Shown: in pieces, positions 8,616 through 16,768 of the stretch
How the letters are laid out: the number at the start of each line of letters is the position of its first letter
Position numbering within the stretch: the stretch's first letter is position 1
Source: CAZCAC01 sp964496575
GTDB lineage: Bacteria; Planctomycetota; UBA1135; GCA-002686595
Assembly (NCBI GenBank): GCA_964496575.1
Contig: CAZCAC010000003.1
Location: forward strand, 1 to 64,000
DNA length: 64,000 nt
Direction of reading: 5' to 3'
Position numbers and translations under genes: made by a program
The notes under the pieces: generated by a model
The model's database searches: none
Told to the model about the DNA's origin: nothing
The model's input: only the letters and a program-made list of their open reading frames with translations

Positions 8616-8669
8616 GCCTGACATGGCGTTGCAGGGGGCGTGCCGCCCGCCGGCGGCGCGCCCCTGAAC
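8616..8669 (+). other. Strong hairpin, possible attC-like site
   Basis: Beginning inside the stop of the glycosylase pseudogene, GCCTGAC (8616-8622) resembles an R'' element. It is followed by GTTGCAGGGGG and a long GC stem (8632-8647 with 8652-8666) ending CCCCTGAAC, similar to attC L'' and L' arms with an extrahelical base. No convincing GTTRRRY follows. It may equally be a factor-independent terminator-type hairpin, though it has no T-run. Confidence 0.3.
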
Positions 8670-8744
8670 AAGGACCTTGACAAGACTTTGTCTGGTCCCA
8701 GGAGATCGTTGACGCAGAAAAGGACGACGTGCAGACTTCCTGGC

Positions 8745-8981
8745 ATGCCCACCGTTCTCCGAGTTGGCGCCGTCCGCCTGTTCTTCTACAGCAATGAAGG
8801 CCGCGAGCCTCCGCACATCCACGTTCAAGAAGGCGCCGCGCTTGCGAAGTTCTGGCTCCGACCGGTTTCCCTGGCCTCCTCGACCCGGTTTCGGCCACAC
8901 GAGATTCGGCGGCTTGCCAGATTGGTCGAGGAACACGAGAATAGACTGCTGGAGGCATGGAATGACTTCTTCGCTGCCTGA
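8745..8981 (+). CDS. DUF4160 domain protein
   Basis: A 78-residue protein starting MPTVLRVGAVRLFFYSNEG and continuing EPPHIHVQEGAALAKFWL, the conserved DUF4160 pattern (R-F-x-Y-x-x-E and P-x-H-I-H-V). The C-terminus RLVEEHENRLLEAWNDFF is also typical. DUF4160 genes are nearly always followed by a DUF2442 gene, and the pair has been proposed as a toxin-antitoxin-like module; this is not shown by the sequence. The next gene overlaps by 20 bases. The frame is open upstream to 8640, but similarity begins at the ATG at 8745. Confidence 0.85.
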   Translation: MPTVLRVGAVRLFFYSNEGREPPHIHVQEGAALAKFWLRPVSLASSTRFRPHEIRRLARLVEEHENRLLEAWNDFFAA

Positions 8982-9234
8982 AATGGACGCGCGGGCGACC
9001 GACGTCGGGTTCACCGACGACGAGCTCTGGGTAGATCTCGCCGATGGACGGCGGGTCATCGTTCCGCTGGCCTGGTTCCCCAGGCTCCTGGGCGCTGCCC
9101 CTTCCGAGCGCGAGGATTGGGAGCTCCTCGGGGATGGTCAGGGCATCCACTGGCCCGCGGTTGACGAAGACCTGAGTGTTCACGGGCTCCTGCGCGGCAG
9201 TTCAGCATCGGGACGGTCGAAGCAGGCTGGCTAA
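8962..9234 (+). CDS. DUF2442 domain protein
   Basis: A 90-residue protein with the DUF2442 pattern: ATDVGFTDDELWVDLADGR, VPLAWFPRLLGA, REDWELLGDGQGIHWP, then DEDLSVHGLLRG. It overlaps the upstream DUF4160 gene by 20 bases, the usual arrangement for the pair, so translation is likely coupled. It may be the antitoxin or DNA-binding partner in a TA-like module; the biochemical role is unproven. The ATG at 8962 is preferred over 8983 because the overlap and the MTSSLP start fit homologues. The stop codon lies within an attC-like sequence. Confidence 0.85.
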   Translation: MTSSLPEMDARATDVGFTDDELWVDLADGRRVIVPLAWFPRLLGAAPSEREDWELLGDGQGIHWPAVDEDLSVHGLLRGSSASGRSKQAG

Positions 9235-9275
9235 CAGGACGATGCAGCCGGACGGCCCATCGGGCCGCCGCTGAC
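9229..9275 (+). other. Possible left half of an integron attC site
   Basis: GGCTAAC (9229-9235) followed by GATGCAGCCGGACGGCCC and CGGGCCGCCGCTGA resembles R'', L'' and L' of an attC site, including near-palindromic arms around AT at 9259-9260. The expected R' core GTTRRRY is absent; the sequence becomes ordinary chromosomal DNA. It would mark the right end of a decayed cassette region. Confidence 0.4.
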
Positions 9276-9394
9276 CGGCAGCTGCGCGAGGCCGAAGAGA
9301 GAATCGAGGCCGAGAGGGCATCGATGCTCTCGAGAATCTTGGACCGGACAGCCCGCAGTCCGCTTGGATCGCGGACTCCGACCCTCGAGCCCGC

Positions 9395-11911
9395 TCAGTG
9401 ATCGAGCCCGGAGAGGATCTCGATCAGCTTCTCCAGCCCTTCGTCGGAGATCCGGCCGTCCTCGCGCCGCGCCTCGGCGATCAGCCCCAGCGCGTCGCGC
9501 ACGTCCTCCCGGTGTTCGGGGGACTCCGGCATCCGCCGGGCCACCTCGCGTCCGGTCAGGTCCTCGGGCACGTCGAAGGTGTCGCGGTACGCGGCGATCT
9601 CGTAGGGGGAGCGCCCCAGCTCGCCGAGCACCACCTCGATGCCCTTCTGCAGCTGCACGTCCTCCTCGTAGTCGCCGCGCGGGAAGGCGGCGCCGCGCTC
9701 GTCCTGAACCAGCCGGCGAACCTCGCGGCGGACCAGGTAGCGGACGTCCTCGCGGGGCAGGACCGTGTCCAGGCCGCCGTAGAACTGGTCGAAGCCGGGA
9801 TAGCGGTCGGGGTTCTTGCCGTCGTCGTAGGCGAGCTCGGTGTAGAGCTCCTTGTTGGAGTGGAAGTTCTCCTCGACCCACTCCCGAACCACGCCCTCGT
9901 CCTGCAGCGCGATCATCCCCTCCAGGCGCCAGGCGTCGAGGCGACGGGGATCGACGAAGAAGTCGGGGGTCACGCCACCGTAGCTCTTGATGTTCCCCTC
10001 CTCGTCGAGCTCGCGGTGGATCGACCGCCCCGAGGGGAGGAGGTAGCGGGCGACGGTGAGCTTGGCGCGGCCCGCGAAGTCGAACTCGCCGTTGCCGTTC
10101 CGGTCCTTGGTCAGGGGTTCCCAGTTGTCGCGCTGGTTGTTGTCGTTCTCGTCGCGGTAGATGTCGTCCCGTCCCATCGGGAGCAGGTTCTGCACCGAGC
10201 CCTTGCCGAAGGAGCGCTGGCCGACCAGCGTCGCCCGGTCGTGCTCCTGCAGCGCGCCGGCGACGATCTCCGAGGCGGAGGCGCTGTAGCGGCTGATCAG
10301 GACGACCACCGGCAGATCCTCGGGAACGACCGGCTTCCTGCGGGTGTACAGCTCCTCGGGAGCATCCATCCGGTTCTCGGTGGTGACCACCAGGAGGCCC
10401 TTGGGCAGGAACAGGTCGGCGACCCCGCGCGCCTCGCGCAGGAGCCCGCCCGGGTTGACCCGCAGGTCGAGCACGATTCCCTCGGCGCCGTTCGCGACCA
10501 GGGACTCGATCGCCTGGCCGATCTCGCGGCTGGCCACGCCGCTGAACTGGGTCGACTCGATGAGGCCCACGCCGCCGGGCAGGAGCTCGGCCTGCACGGT
10601 GGGGATGGTGATGAAGCCCCGCTCGACGATCACCGCCATCTCCTCGGTGGGGCGGTCGATCAGCTCGGGGGCCATGCCCCGGCGCCAGATGTAGAGCTTG
10701 ACCTCGGTCCCCGGCTCGCCCTTGAGGCGGCGGATGATGTCGTCCTGGTCCTTGCTGATCCCGTGCTCGTGCGTCGGCCAGTCGTCGATCTTGACGATCT
10801 TGTCGTCGGTGCGGAGATCGGCCCTGTACGCCGGCCCGGAGTAGATCGGCTGGGTGATGGTGAAGAGTCCGTCGGAGCGGTCGACGTTGACGTAGGCGCC
10901 GATGCCGCCGTACTCACCGAGGAGCTCCTGCTGGAACTTCGCGTAGGCCTCGGGGGCCATGTAGCTGGAGTGCTGGTCGAGGCTGCGCAGCATCCCGTCG
11001 AGCGCGGCGTCGATCAGCTCCTCGCGGTCGGCCAGGTCCCCTTCGATGTGCCGCTCCTGGATCACCGCGATCATCGCCTCGACCGCGTCCAGGTCCTCGG
11101 GGGCGGGCTGCTCCTCCTTCGACGCGGCCAGCTTCTGGCGCTGGGCGCGCCGGCGCGACTCGTAGTACCCGGTCAGGCGCTCGTTCTTGAGGTGCGCCGC
11201 GGCCAGGCGCCCCTGGGGACCGGGTTGCCTCGACAGGCTCTCCAACGCCCCCCGCGGCGTCTCGAGGTCGCCGATGTCCGCGAGGGCCAGGGCGCCCAGC
11301 GCGCGCAGCTGCGCGTCGCTCGAGCGCAGGTAGGAGAGCATCACCTTCCGGGCGTCCCGCTGCGCCGGCCCGCCGCCCAGCTCGTAGGCGACGGTCGCGA
11401 AGGCGAGGCGCGTCCGCGGTTCGTTGTCCTCGTCCTCGGCGCCGTCGAGGAGACCCTGGAGCAGGGCCTCGTCCTCCTCCTCGGTGAGCTGCTTGAACGC
11501 CGGATCGGCGAAGACCCCGGCGGCCCCGCGACGGATCCCCTGGTCGGGGGACCGGAAGAGGGGCAGCAGCGCGGAGTGGAGGAGCGAGTAGTCGGGGGAG
11601 TCGCTCGAGAGGCGCAACGCGGCGAGCAGGAGCACGCCCTGCCCGGGGAGGTCCTTCGCCTCGCGCAGGAGCTGGTCGAGCCAGCGGTCGATCTCCTCGT
11701 CGCCGACGTCGAGCAGGATGTTCTCGATGGTCGCCGCCTCCTGCCAGATCGTCTCGATCGAGAGGCCGGCGGCCGCCTCGACGCGCGAGCGCAGGAGGGC
11801 TTCGACGTCATCCTGCGACCGCTGGGCCCGCACGAGGGGGAGCTCGCCGGCGAGGGGCAGGAGGGCGAGCGGGAGGAAGACGGCCAGGGAGAGGAGTCGT
11901 GATCGGTTCAT
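9395..11911 (-). CDS. S41-family carboxy-terminal processing protease
   Basis: An 838-residue secreted serine protease with an N-terminal signal peptide (LLSLAVFLPLALLPLAG). The first ~280 residues are helical, HEAT-like repeats. A PDZ domain follows (about 325-420, GGIGAYVNVDRSDGLFTI through DDKIVKIDDWPT), then the S41 catalytic core. The Ser/Lys dyad is visible as SASASEI (Ser545) and SFGKGSVQN (Lys570), 25 residues apart as in E. coli Prc (Ser430/Lys455). Such proteases trim or degrade periplasmic proteins. The long N-terminal repeat region is an addition to the usual CtpA layout. The ATG at 11911 starts the signal peptide. It is divergent from moaC across 268 bp in which I see no clear regulatory motif. 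Confidence 0.9.
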   Translation of the reverse strand: MNRSRLLSLAVFLPLALLPLAGELPLVRAQRSQDDVEALLRSRVEAAAGLSIETIWQEAATIENILLDVGDEEIDRWLDQLLREAKDLPGQGVLLLAALRLSSDSPDYSLLHSALLPLFRSPDQGIRRGAAGVFADPAFKQLTEEEDEALLQGLLDGAEDEDNEPRTRLAFATVAYELGGGPAQRDARKVMLSYLRSSDAQLRALGALALADIGDLETPRGALESLSRQPGPQGRLAAAHLKNERLTGYYESRRRAQRQKLAASKEEQPAPEDLDAVEAMIAVIQERHIEGDLADREELIDAALDGMLRSLDQHSSYMAPEAYAKFQQELLGEYGGIGAYVNVDRSDGLFTITQPIYSGPAYRADLRTDDKIVKIDDWPTHEHGISKDQDDIIRRLKGEPGTEVKLYIWRRGMAPELIDRPTEEMAVIVERGFITIPTVQAELLPGGVGLIESTQFSGVASREIGQAIESLVANGAEGIVLDLRVNPGGLLREARGVADLFLPKGLLVVTTENRMDAPEELYTRRKPVVPEDLPVVVLISRYSASASEIVAGALQEHDRATLVGQRSFGKGSVQNLLPMGRDDIYRDENDNNQRDNWEPLTKDRNGNGEFDFAGRAKLTVARYLLPSGRSIHRELDEEGNIKSYGGVTPDFFVDPRRLDAWRLEGMIALQDEGVVREWVEENFHSNKELYTELAYDDGKNPDRYPGFDQFYGGLDTVLPREDVRYLVRREVRRLVQDERGAAFPRGDYEEDVQLQKGIEVVLGELGRSPYEIAAYRDTFDVPEDLTGREVARRMPESPEHREDVRDALGLIAEARREDGRISDEGLEKLIEILSGLDH

Positions 11912-12179
11912 ATGGCTCGGATCGGTGAGAGCGAAAGTCCCGGCGGGGGGGCGTGGGCCGCGAAGCTGTAGCGGGCCGCGGGGGTCCAATCTACGTTTCG
12001 GGAGGGGAGCTGCTTGTCTGTGAACGGAAAAAGGCGCAAAGGGGCTGGAGAGGAGAAGATCCCCGTAAGTGGGGGAGAATCCGCGCGGGCTCCAGAGCCC
12101 TTCACACCGGTTGTACACGCGCCTGCGCTCCCCCGGTACGATGATCCGCCTCGCGGGACGTCTCCCGCTCAGGAGGAAC

Positions 12180-12725
12180 ATGAACGGTACGCGACGAGGT
12201 GGTGATCGGGACGAGGCGCCGGGGGGCGGCGCGCTCAGCCACGTCCAGCAGGGCGCCGGCGGCCAGGAGTCGAGGATGGTCGACGTCGGCGGCAAGACCC
12301 CCTCGGCCCGCGAGGCGGTGGCCGAGGCCCGGATCCGCTTTCCGGCGGGGGTGCTGGCCCCCCTGCTCGCCGAGGGCGGGCCGAAGGGGCCGATCACCGA
12401 GGTCGCGCGGGTGGCGGGGATCCTCGCCGCCAAGCGCACCGGGGAGCTGATCCCGATGTGCCACCCCCTCGGCCTGGAGGTCGTCGAGATCTGCTTCGAA
12501 CCCGATCCGGGCGAGACCGACCTCCTCGTCATCCGCTGCCGCACCGCCTGCTTCGGCCCCACCGGGGTGGAGATGGAGGCGCTGACCGGCGCCACCGTGG
12601 CCGCCCTCACCGTCTACGACATGGCCAAGGCGATCTCCAAGGGAATCGTCCTGGAGCGGATCCGCCTCCTGTCCAAGAAAGGGGGCAAATCGGGGGCCTG
12701 GGAGGCTCCAGAGGCCACTTTTTGA
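12180..12725 (+). CDS. moaC: Cyclic pyranopterin monophosphate synthase
   Basis: Catalyses the second half of the GTP to cyclic pyranopterin monophosphate conversion in molybdenum cofactor synthesis, in the cytoplasm. Family signatures are SRMVDVGGKTPSAREAVA, GELIPMCHPL (catalytic loop) and GPTGVEMEALTGATVAALTVYDM. The 181-residue length includes ~20 extra N-terminal residues and a short C-terminal tail. An AGGAGG at 12171-12176 just before the ATG at 12180 fixes the start. No other moa gene is in the window, so MoaA must be encoded elsewhere. Confidence 0.93.
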   Translation: MNGTRRGGDRDEAPGGGALSHVQQGAGGQESRMVDVGGKTPSAREAVAEARIRFPAGVLAPLLAEGGPKGPITEVARVAGILAAKRTGELIPMCHPLGLEVVEICFEPDPGETDLLVIRCRTACFGPTGVEMEALTGATVAALTVYDMAKAISKGIVLERIRLLSKKGGKSGAWEAPEATF

Positions 12726-12864
12726 GCGATTCGAGCCCGATTTGGTTCGGGAACCCTCCGGGGTCGATCGCTATGCTGCGCGACCGGTCCCGCCGCCTGG
12801 CGGGGGCGGCCCTCCCACTCACCCGACCCCGTGGCCCTGAAGAGAAGCGAGGCGATCCCCTAGC

Positions 12865-13362
12865 ATGCTCGACCCCAAACTGATCCGCCGACTCGCCCGC
12901 ATCATGAGCGGCGAGGGAGTGACCGAACTCGAGATCGACGACCAGCAGAAGGGCCTCCGCCTCTCGCTGAAGCGCGGGGTCGCCGAGGGCGCCGCTCCGC
13001 AGGCCGGGCCGGTGGTCCAGCTGATGGGGGGCTCGGCCCCGCTGCCCGCCGCGGCGGGAGCCCCGCCCGCCGCCGCTCCGGCCGCGACGCCTTCCGGCGG
13101 TGGCGGCGAGCTGCCCGCGGGCACGGTTTCTGTCGAGAGCCCGATGGTCGGCACCTTCTACCGCTCGCCCTCGCCCGAGGCGCCGCCCTTCGTCGAGGTG
13201 GGCGCGCGCATCGAGGAGGAGACCACGGTCTGCATCCTCGAGGCGATGAAGGTGATGAACGAGATCAAGGCCGAGATGCGCGGCGAGATCGTCGAGTTCC
13301 TGGTCGAGAATGGCGAGCCGGTCGAGTTCGGGCAACCGCTGATTCTGGTCAAGAAGGTCTGA
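12865..13362 (+). CDS. accB: Biotin carboxyl carrier protein of acetyl-CoA carboxylase
   Basis: Carries the biotin that shuttles CO2 between the biotin carboxylase and the carboxyltransferase at the first step of fatty acid synthesis. The 165-residue protein has an N-terminal helix region, a Pro/Ala-rich linker (about residues 50-85) and a C-terminal biotinyl domain. EAMKVMNE contains Lys129, the biotin attachment site. SPMVGTFYRSPSPEAPPF at the domain entry is typical of bacterial BCCP. The stop overlaps the accC start (TGATG), giving the standard accB-accC operon. Confidence 0.95.
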   Translation: MLDPKLIRRLARIMSGEGVTELEIDDQQKGLRLSLKRGVAEGAAPQAGPVVQLMGGSAPLPAAAGAPPAAAPAATPSGGGGELPAGTVSVESPMVGTFYRSPSPEAPPFVEVGARIEEETTVCILEAMKVMNEIKAEMRGEIVEFLVENGEPVEFGQPLILVKKV

Positions 13363-14729
13363 TGTTCCGGCGCATCCTCATCGCCAACCGCGGCGAGATC
13401 GCCCAGCGGATCATCCGCGCCTGTCGGGAGCTCGGGGTGGAGACAGTCGCGGTCTACTCCGCCGCGGACGCCGACGCGCACTACCTGACCCAGGCGGACG
13501 AGACGATCTGCATCGGCCCGGCGCAGAGCGCCCAGTCCTACCTGAACATCCCCGCGATCATCTCCGCGGCGGAGGTCGCCGACGTCGAGGCGATTCACCC
13601 CGGCTACGGCTTCCTCGCCGAGAACGCGCACTTCGCCGAGGTCTGCCGCTCCTGCAAGATCGAGTTCATCGGCCCCGACCCCGAGGTGATCGCCGCGGTG
13701 GGGCACAAGGCCAACGGGCGGGCGATGGCGATCGAGGCCGAGGTCCCCGTGGTTCCCGGCTCCACCGGCGCGGTGGGGGACGAGGTGGCCGCGGTGGCGG
13801 TCGCGCGCGAGATCGGCTACCCGATCATGATCAAGGCCGCCTCGGGTGGTGGAGGTCGCGGGATGCGCATCGCGCGCAACGAGCCGAGCCTGATCGGCGG
13901 CTTCCACGCGGCGCGCTCCGAGGCGCTGGCCGCCTTCGGCGACGCGACCGTCTACCTCGAGCGCTTCATCGAAAATCCGCGCCACGTCGAGGTCCAGATC
14001 CTCGGCGATCAGCACGGAGAGGTCGTCTACCTCGGCGAGCGCGACTGCACCATCCAGCGGCGCCACCAGAAGCTGATCGAGGAGTCGCCCTCGCCCTCGA
14101 TCGACGACGAGACGCGCGAGGCGATGGGTGCGGCCGCGGTGCGGATGGCCAGGCGCTCCGGCTACCACAACGCCGGCACCGTCGAGTTCATCGTCGACAA
14201 GTCGGGCGAGTTCTTCTTCATCGAGGTCAACGCCCGGGTCCAGGTCGAGCACACCGTCACCGAGCTGGTCACCGGGATCGACCTGATCCAGGAGCAGCTC
14301 CGCCTGGCCAGCGGCGAGCCGCTCGGCTACGGGCAGAAGGACATCGTGAACCGGGGCTGGGCGATCGAGTGCCGGATCAACGCCGAGGACCCCGCGAAGG
14401 ACTTCCAGCCCTCGCCCGGGCTGGTCGAGCAGTTCGTACCACCGGGGGGACCGGGGGTGCGGGTCGACAGTCATTGCTTCAGTGGATACCGGATTCCGCC
14501 GAATTACGACTCGATGATCGGCAAGCTCCTGGTGCACCGCGAGACCCGAGAAAAGGCGATCGCCACCATGCTGCGCGCGCTCGGCGAGTTCGTGATCGAG
14601 GGCCCCAAGACCACGATCCCGATCCACCGCGCCGTCCTGCAGCATTCCGACTTCCTGGCCGGGACTCACGACACGGGCTTCCTGGAGCGATACTTCAGCC
14701 CCCAGGCCGGGCGCACCGCCCTCGGATAG
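13362..14729 (+). CDS. accC: Biotin carboxylase subunit of acetyl-CoA carboxylase
   Basis: ATP-dependent carboxylation of BCCP-bound biotin. The 455-residue length is normal. It has the N-terminal ILIANRGEIAQRIIRACRE, the ATP-grasp glycine loop KAASGGGGRGMRIA, ERDCTIQRRHQKLIEESPSP, and the catalytic segment FFFIEVNARVQVEHTVTEL. It is co-transcribed with accB, overlapping by one base. The carboxyltransferase genes accA and accD are not in the window. Confidence 0.96.
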   Translation: MFRRILIANRGEIAQRIIRACRELGVETVAVYSAADADAHYLTQADETICIGPAQSAQSYLNIPAIISAAEVADVEAIHPGYGFLAENAHFAEVCRSCKIEFIGPDPEVIAAVGHKANGRAMAIEAEVPVVPGSTGAVGDEVAAVAVAREIGYPIMIKAASGGGGRGMRIARNEPSLIGGFHAARSEALAAFGDATVYLERFIENPRHVEVQILGDQHGEVVYLGERDCTIQRRHQKLIEESPSPSIDDETREAMGAAAVRMARRSGYHNAGTVEFIVDKSGEFFFIEVNARVQVEHTVTELVTGIDLIQEQLRLASGEPLGYGQKDIVNRGWAIECRINAEDPAKDFQPSPGLVEQFVPPGGPGVRVDSHCFSGYRIPPNYDSMIGKLLVHRETREKAIATMLRALGEFVIEGPKTTIPIHRAVLQHSDFLAGTHDTGFLERYFSPQAGRTALG

Positions 14730-14736
14730 ACAGACC

Positions 14737-15726
14737 TTGTTCGGCTCCTCTCCAGCCTCCACCTCCCTCCGCAACGCCCTGCTCGGGGTGCTGGTCATTC
14801 TCTGCGCGTCCTGTGCGGGGCGGAACCGCTGGCCCAACTTCCCCACCCAGAAGTACCCCGCGCCGATGCCCTCGGCGGTGGACCCGCTGCCGCCGGGAGC
14901 GGAGCAGAGCTACCCTCCGGGGCCCGAGGAGGTCGTGGTCGCGCGCCTCGCCGACCCCGTGAAGCTGATGCCGGCGGGGCAGCACTCCGCCTTTCCGCTG
15001 CGCTTCTTCGACAAGCGGCGTCGCGCCAACGCCGGCGCCTGGGTCTTCTCGTCGCCGGGGGGGCGCGCCGAGGTGATCTGGCCCAACGGCTCGACGGCGG
15101 TCCTGTTCGACCGCTGCACCGGCATCGTCGGATCGCCGAGCCGCGGCGAGCCGAACCTCATCCTCCGGGAGATCGACCGCGTGGTGCTGGAGCTCAACCA
15201 GGGGGACCAGATCGAGCTCCTCGGCGGGGCGATCCTGGCCGCGGACTCGGGGCCGTGGGTGATCTTCCGCAAGCCCTTCGAGATCCTCCGGGTCAAGAAC
15301 CAGTCCAAGAAGGGGGGCGAGGTCGCCTACCGCGACGAGGTCTTCGAGATCGGCGCGGGGGAGACGATCGACCTCCCGCTCCTGTCCTCGGGGGGGACGC
15401 CGATCCCCGAGACCCCCGGAACGCGCGAGGTCGCCGGGCCCGGTTTCCTCGTCGAGGTCTACGGCAAGGTGGACGCGGAGGAGGTGCCCGGCGGCGTCCG
15501 GCTCACCACCAGCGGCGAGCACGAGATCAGCGGTCTCGGGGTGCGGGTCCACCTCGATCGCGGCGAGGTGGCCACGCTGAGCGGCCTGTCGGGGGTCGGC
15601 CCCGCACCGGTGCCCGATTCCCGGTCAGGGCCCGAACCGGAATCAGCGCCCGCACCGGAGGTTGAGGAGGCTCCACCTCCGAAGGAGACCCCCGCCGATC
15701 CGCCGGACACCGAGGAGACCGGATAA
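14737..15726 (+). CDS. Lipoprotein of unknown function
   Basis: A 329-residue protein with a signal peptide ending in a lipobox (LCASC, Cys26 or thereabouts), so probably a membrane-anchored periplasmic lipoprotein. The middle (about residues 95-185) has a beta-rich stretch, GGRAEVIWPNGSTAVLFDR and ELNQGDQIELLGGAILAADSGPW, resembling a FecR-like fold; this is weak. The C-terminal ~60 residues are a Pro/Glu-rich low-complexity tail. The start is a TTG at 14737, seven bases after accC, without a clear Shine-Dalgarno, so the start is uncertain. It may be a tail gene of the acc operon. No function can be assigned. Confidence 0.7.
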   Translation: MFGSSPASTSLRNALLGVLVILCASCAGRNRWPNFPTQKYPAPMPSAVDPLPPGAEQSYPPGPEEVVVARLADPVKLMPAGQHSAFPLRFFDKRRRANAGAWVFSSPGGRAEVIWPNGSTAVLFDRCTGIVGSPSRGEPNLILREIDRVVLELNQGDQIELLGGAILAADSGPWVIFRKPFEILRVKNQSKKGGEVAYRDEVFEIGAGETIDLPLLSSGGTPIPETPGTREVAGPGFLVEVYGKVDAEEVPGGVRLTTSGEHEISGLGVRVHLDRGEVATLSGLSGVGPAPVPDSRSGPEPESAPAPEVEEAPPPKETPADPPDTEETG

Positions 15727-15777
15727 CACCAGCGCGCCGCGGCCGAGCCCCGGCGCCATCTGCTTTCTCGTTCCCCC

Positions 15778-16755
15778 ATGACCAAACCCCGCGTCCTGAT
15801 CACCGGCGGTGCCGGTTTCCTCGGCAGTCATCTCTGCGAGCGCTTCCTGGTGGAGGGCTACGAGGTGATCTGCATGGACAACCTGATCACCGGGGACATC
15901 GCCAACGTCGAGCACCTCTTCGGTGACCGCGACTTCCACTTCGAGGATCGCGACGTCACCGAGTACATCCACGTCGTCGGCGAGCTCGCTGGCGTCCTGC
16001 ACTTCGCCTCACCGGCGAGCCCGATCGACTACCTCGAGCTGCCGATCCAGACGCTGAAGGTCGGTTCGCTGGGCACGCACAAGGCGCTGGGGCTCGCGCG
16101 GGCCAAGGGCGCGAAGTTCCTGCTCGCGTCGACCTCGGAGTGCTACGGCGACCCGCTGGTGCACCCGCAGTCGGAGGAGTACTGGGGCAACGTGAACCCG
16201 GTCGGGCCGCGCGGCGTCTACGACGAGGCCAAGCGCTTCGCCGAGGCGATGACAATGGCCTACCACCGCTACCACCACCTCGACACACGGATCGTCCGGA
16301 TCTTCAACACCTACGGTCCGCGGATGCGACTGAACGACGGTCGCGTGTTGCCCGCGTTCATGCCGCAGGCCTTGCGCGGCGAGCCGCTGACCGTCTTCGG
16401 CGACGGCTCGCAGACGCGGTCGTTCTGCTACGTCGACGACCTCGTCGAGGGGATCTGGCTCCTCTTGCGCTCGGAAGAGGTCCAGCCGGTCAACCTCGGC
16501 AACCCGAAGGAGATGACCATCCTCGAGTTCGCCGAGAAGGTGATCGAGATCACCGGCTCGTCCTCGGAGATCGTCTTCCACCCCCTGCCGGTGGACGACC
16601 CGAAGGTCCGCCAGCCCGATATCACCAAGGCGACGCGCATTCTCGGCTGGGAGCCGAAGGTTCCGCTGGCGGAGGGCCTGGTCAGCGCGCTGGCCTCGTT
16701 CCGCGAGCGGCTGGAGCGGCGGGGCAGCGGTTGTCCTCCCGAAGGCGAAGACTAA
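15778..16755 (+). CDS. uxs: UDP-glucuronate decarboxylase (UDP-xylose synthase)
   Basis: An extended short-chain dehydrogenase of 325 residues that converts UDP-glucuronate to UDP-xylose with bound NAD. The Rossmann motif is GGAGFLGSHL. STSECYGDPLVHPQ, then EEYWGNVNPVGPRGVYDEAK, is the hallmark of UXS enzymes and includes the YxxxK-like catalytic pair. RMRLNDGRVLPAFMPQAL also fits. It opens the nucleotide-sugar region and is followed 13 bases later by glmS, suggesting one operon supplying surface polysaccharide precursors. No UDP-glucose dehydrogenase is visible here, so UDP-glucuronate must come from elsewhere. Confidence 0.9.
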   Translation: MTKPRVLITGGAGFLGSHLCERFLVEGYEVICMDNLITGDIANVEHLFGDRDFHFEDRDVTEYIHVVGELAGVLHFASPASPIDYLELPIQTLKVGSLGTHKALGLARAKGAKFLLASTSECYGDPLVHPQSEEYWGNVNPVGPRGVYDEAKRFAEAMTMAYHRYHHLDTRIVRIFNTYGPRMRLNDGRVLPAFMPQALRGEPLTVFGDGSQTRSFCYVDDLVEGIWLLLRSEEVQPVNLGNPKEMTILEFAEKVIEITGSSSEIVFHPLPVDDPKVRQPDITKATRILGWEPKVPLAEGLVSALASFRERLERRGSGCPPEGED

Positions 16756-16768
16756 GGAGAGCTGAAGC

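Larger units (their letters stand above)
7767..8621 (+). pseudogene. HhH-GPD DNA glycosylase-like gene, split by a MITE and frameshifted
   Basis: The intact first part encodes 156 residues and ends at a stop inside an inserted element (8221-8423). Removing the element and one CATTG copy joins the halves in frame to read STSAIDRHLHDFLDW. Adding one base between 8457 and 8458 then keeps the frame open through GPCGYSDAQ and DHSIWQFMSKR to the TGA at 8619-8621, a 215-residue protein. LQAIKGIGPKTTDYLKIL looks like the helix-hairpin-helix of EndoIII/MutY-type glycosylases, with the lysine after GIGP at the catalytic-lysine place. The Asp of AIDRHL matches the catalytic Asp of VDTH in EndoIII. The element separates these two. 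The substrate is unknown. Confidence 0.8.

Noticed and set aside
8463..9183. Minus-strand open frames across the glycosylase remnant and DUF4160
   Set aside because: They are antisense to sequences with recognisable families; their translations show no pattern.
9398..11902. 834-codon plus-strand open frame
   Set aside because: It is antisense to the S41 protease, which has the PDZ domain and Ser/Lys dyad; high GC produces such shadows.
16741..16768. glmS ribozyme upstream of glmS
   Set aside because: Only 13 bases separate glmS from the preceding gene, and no ribozyme core was seen.
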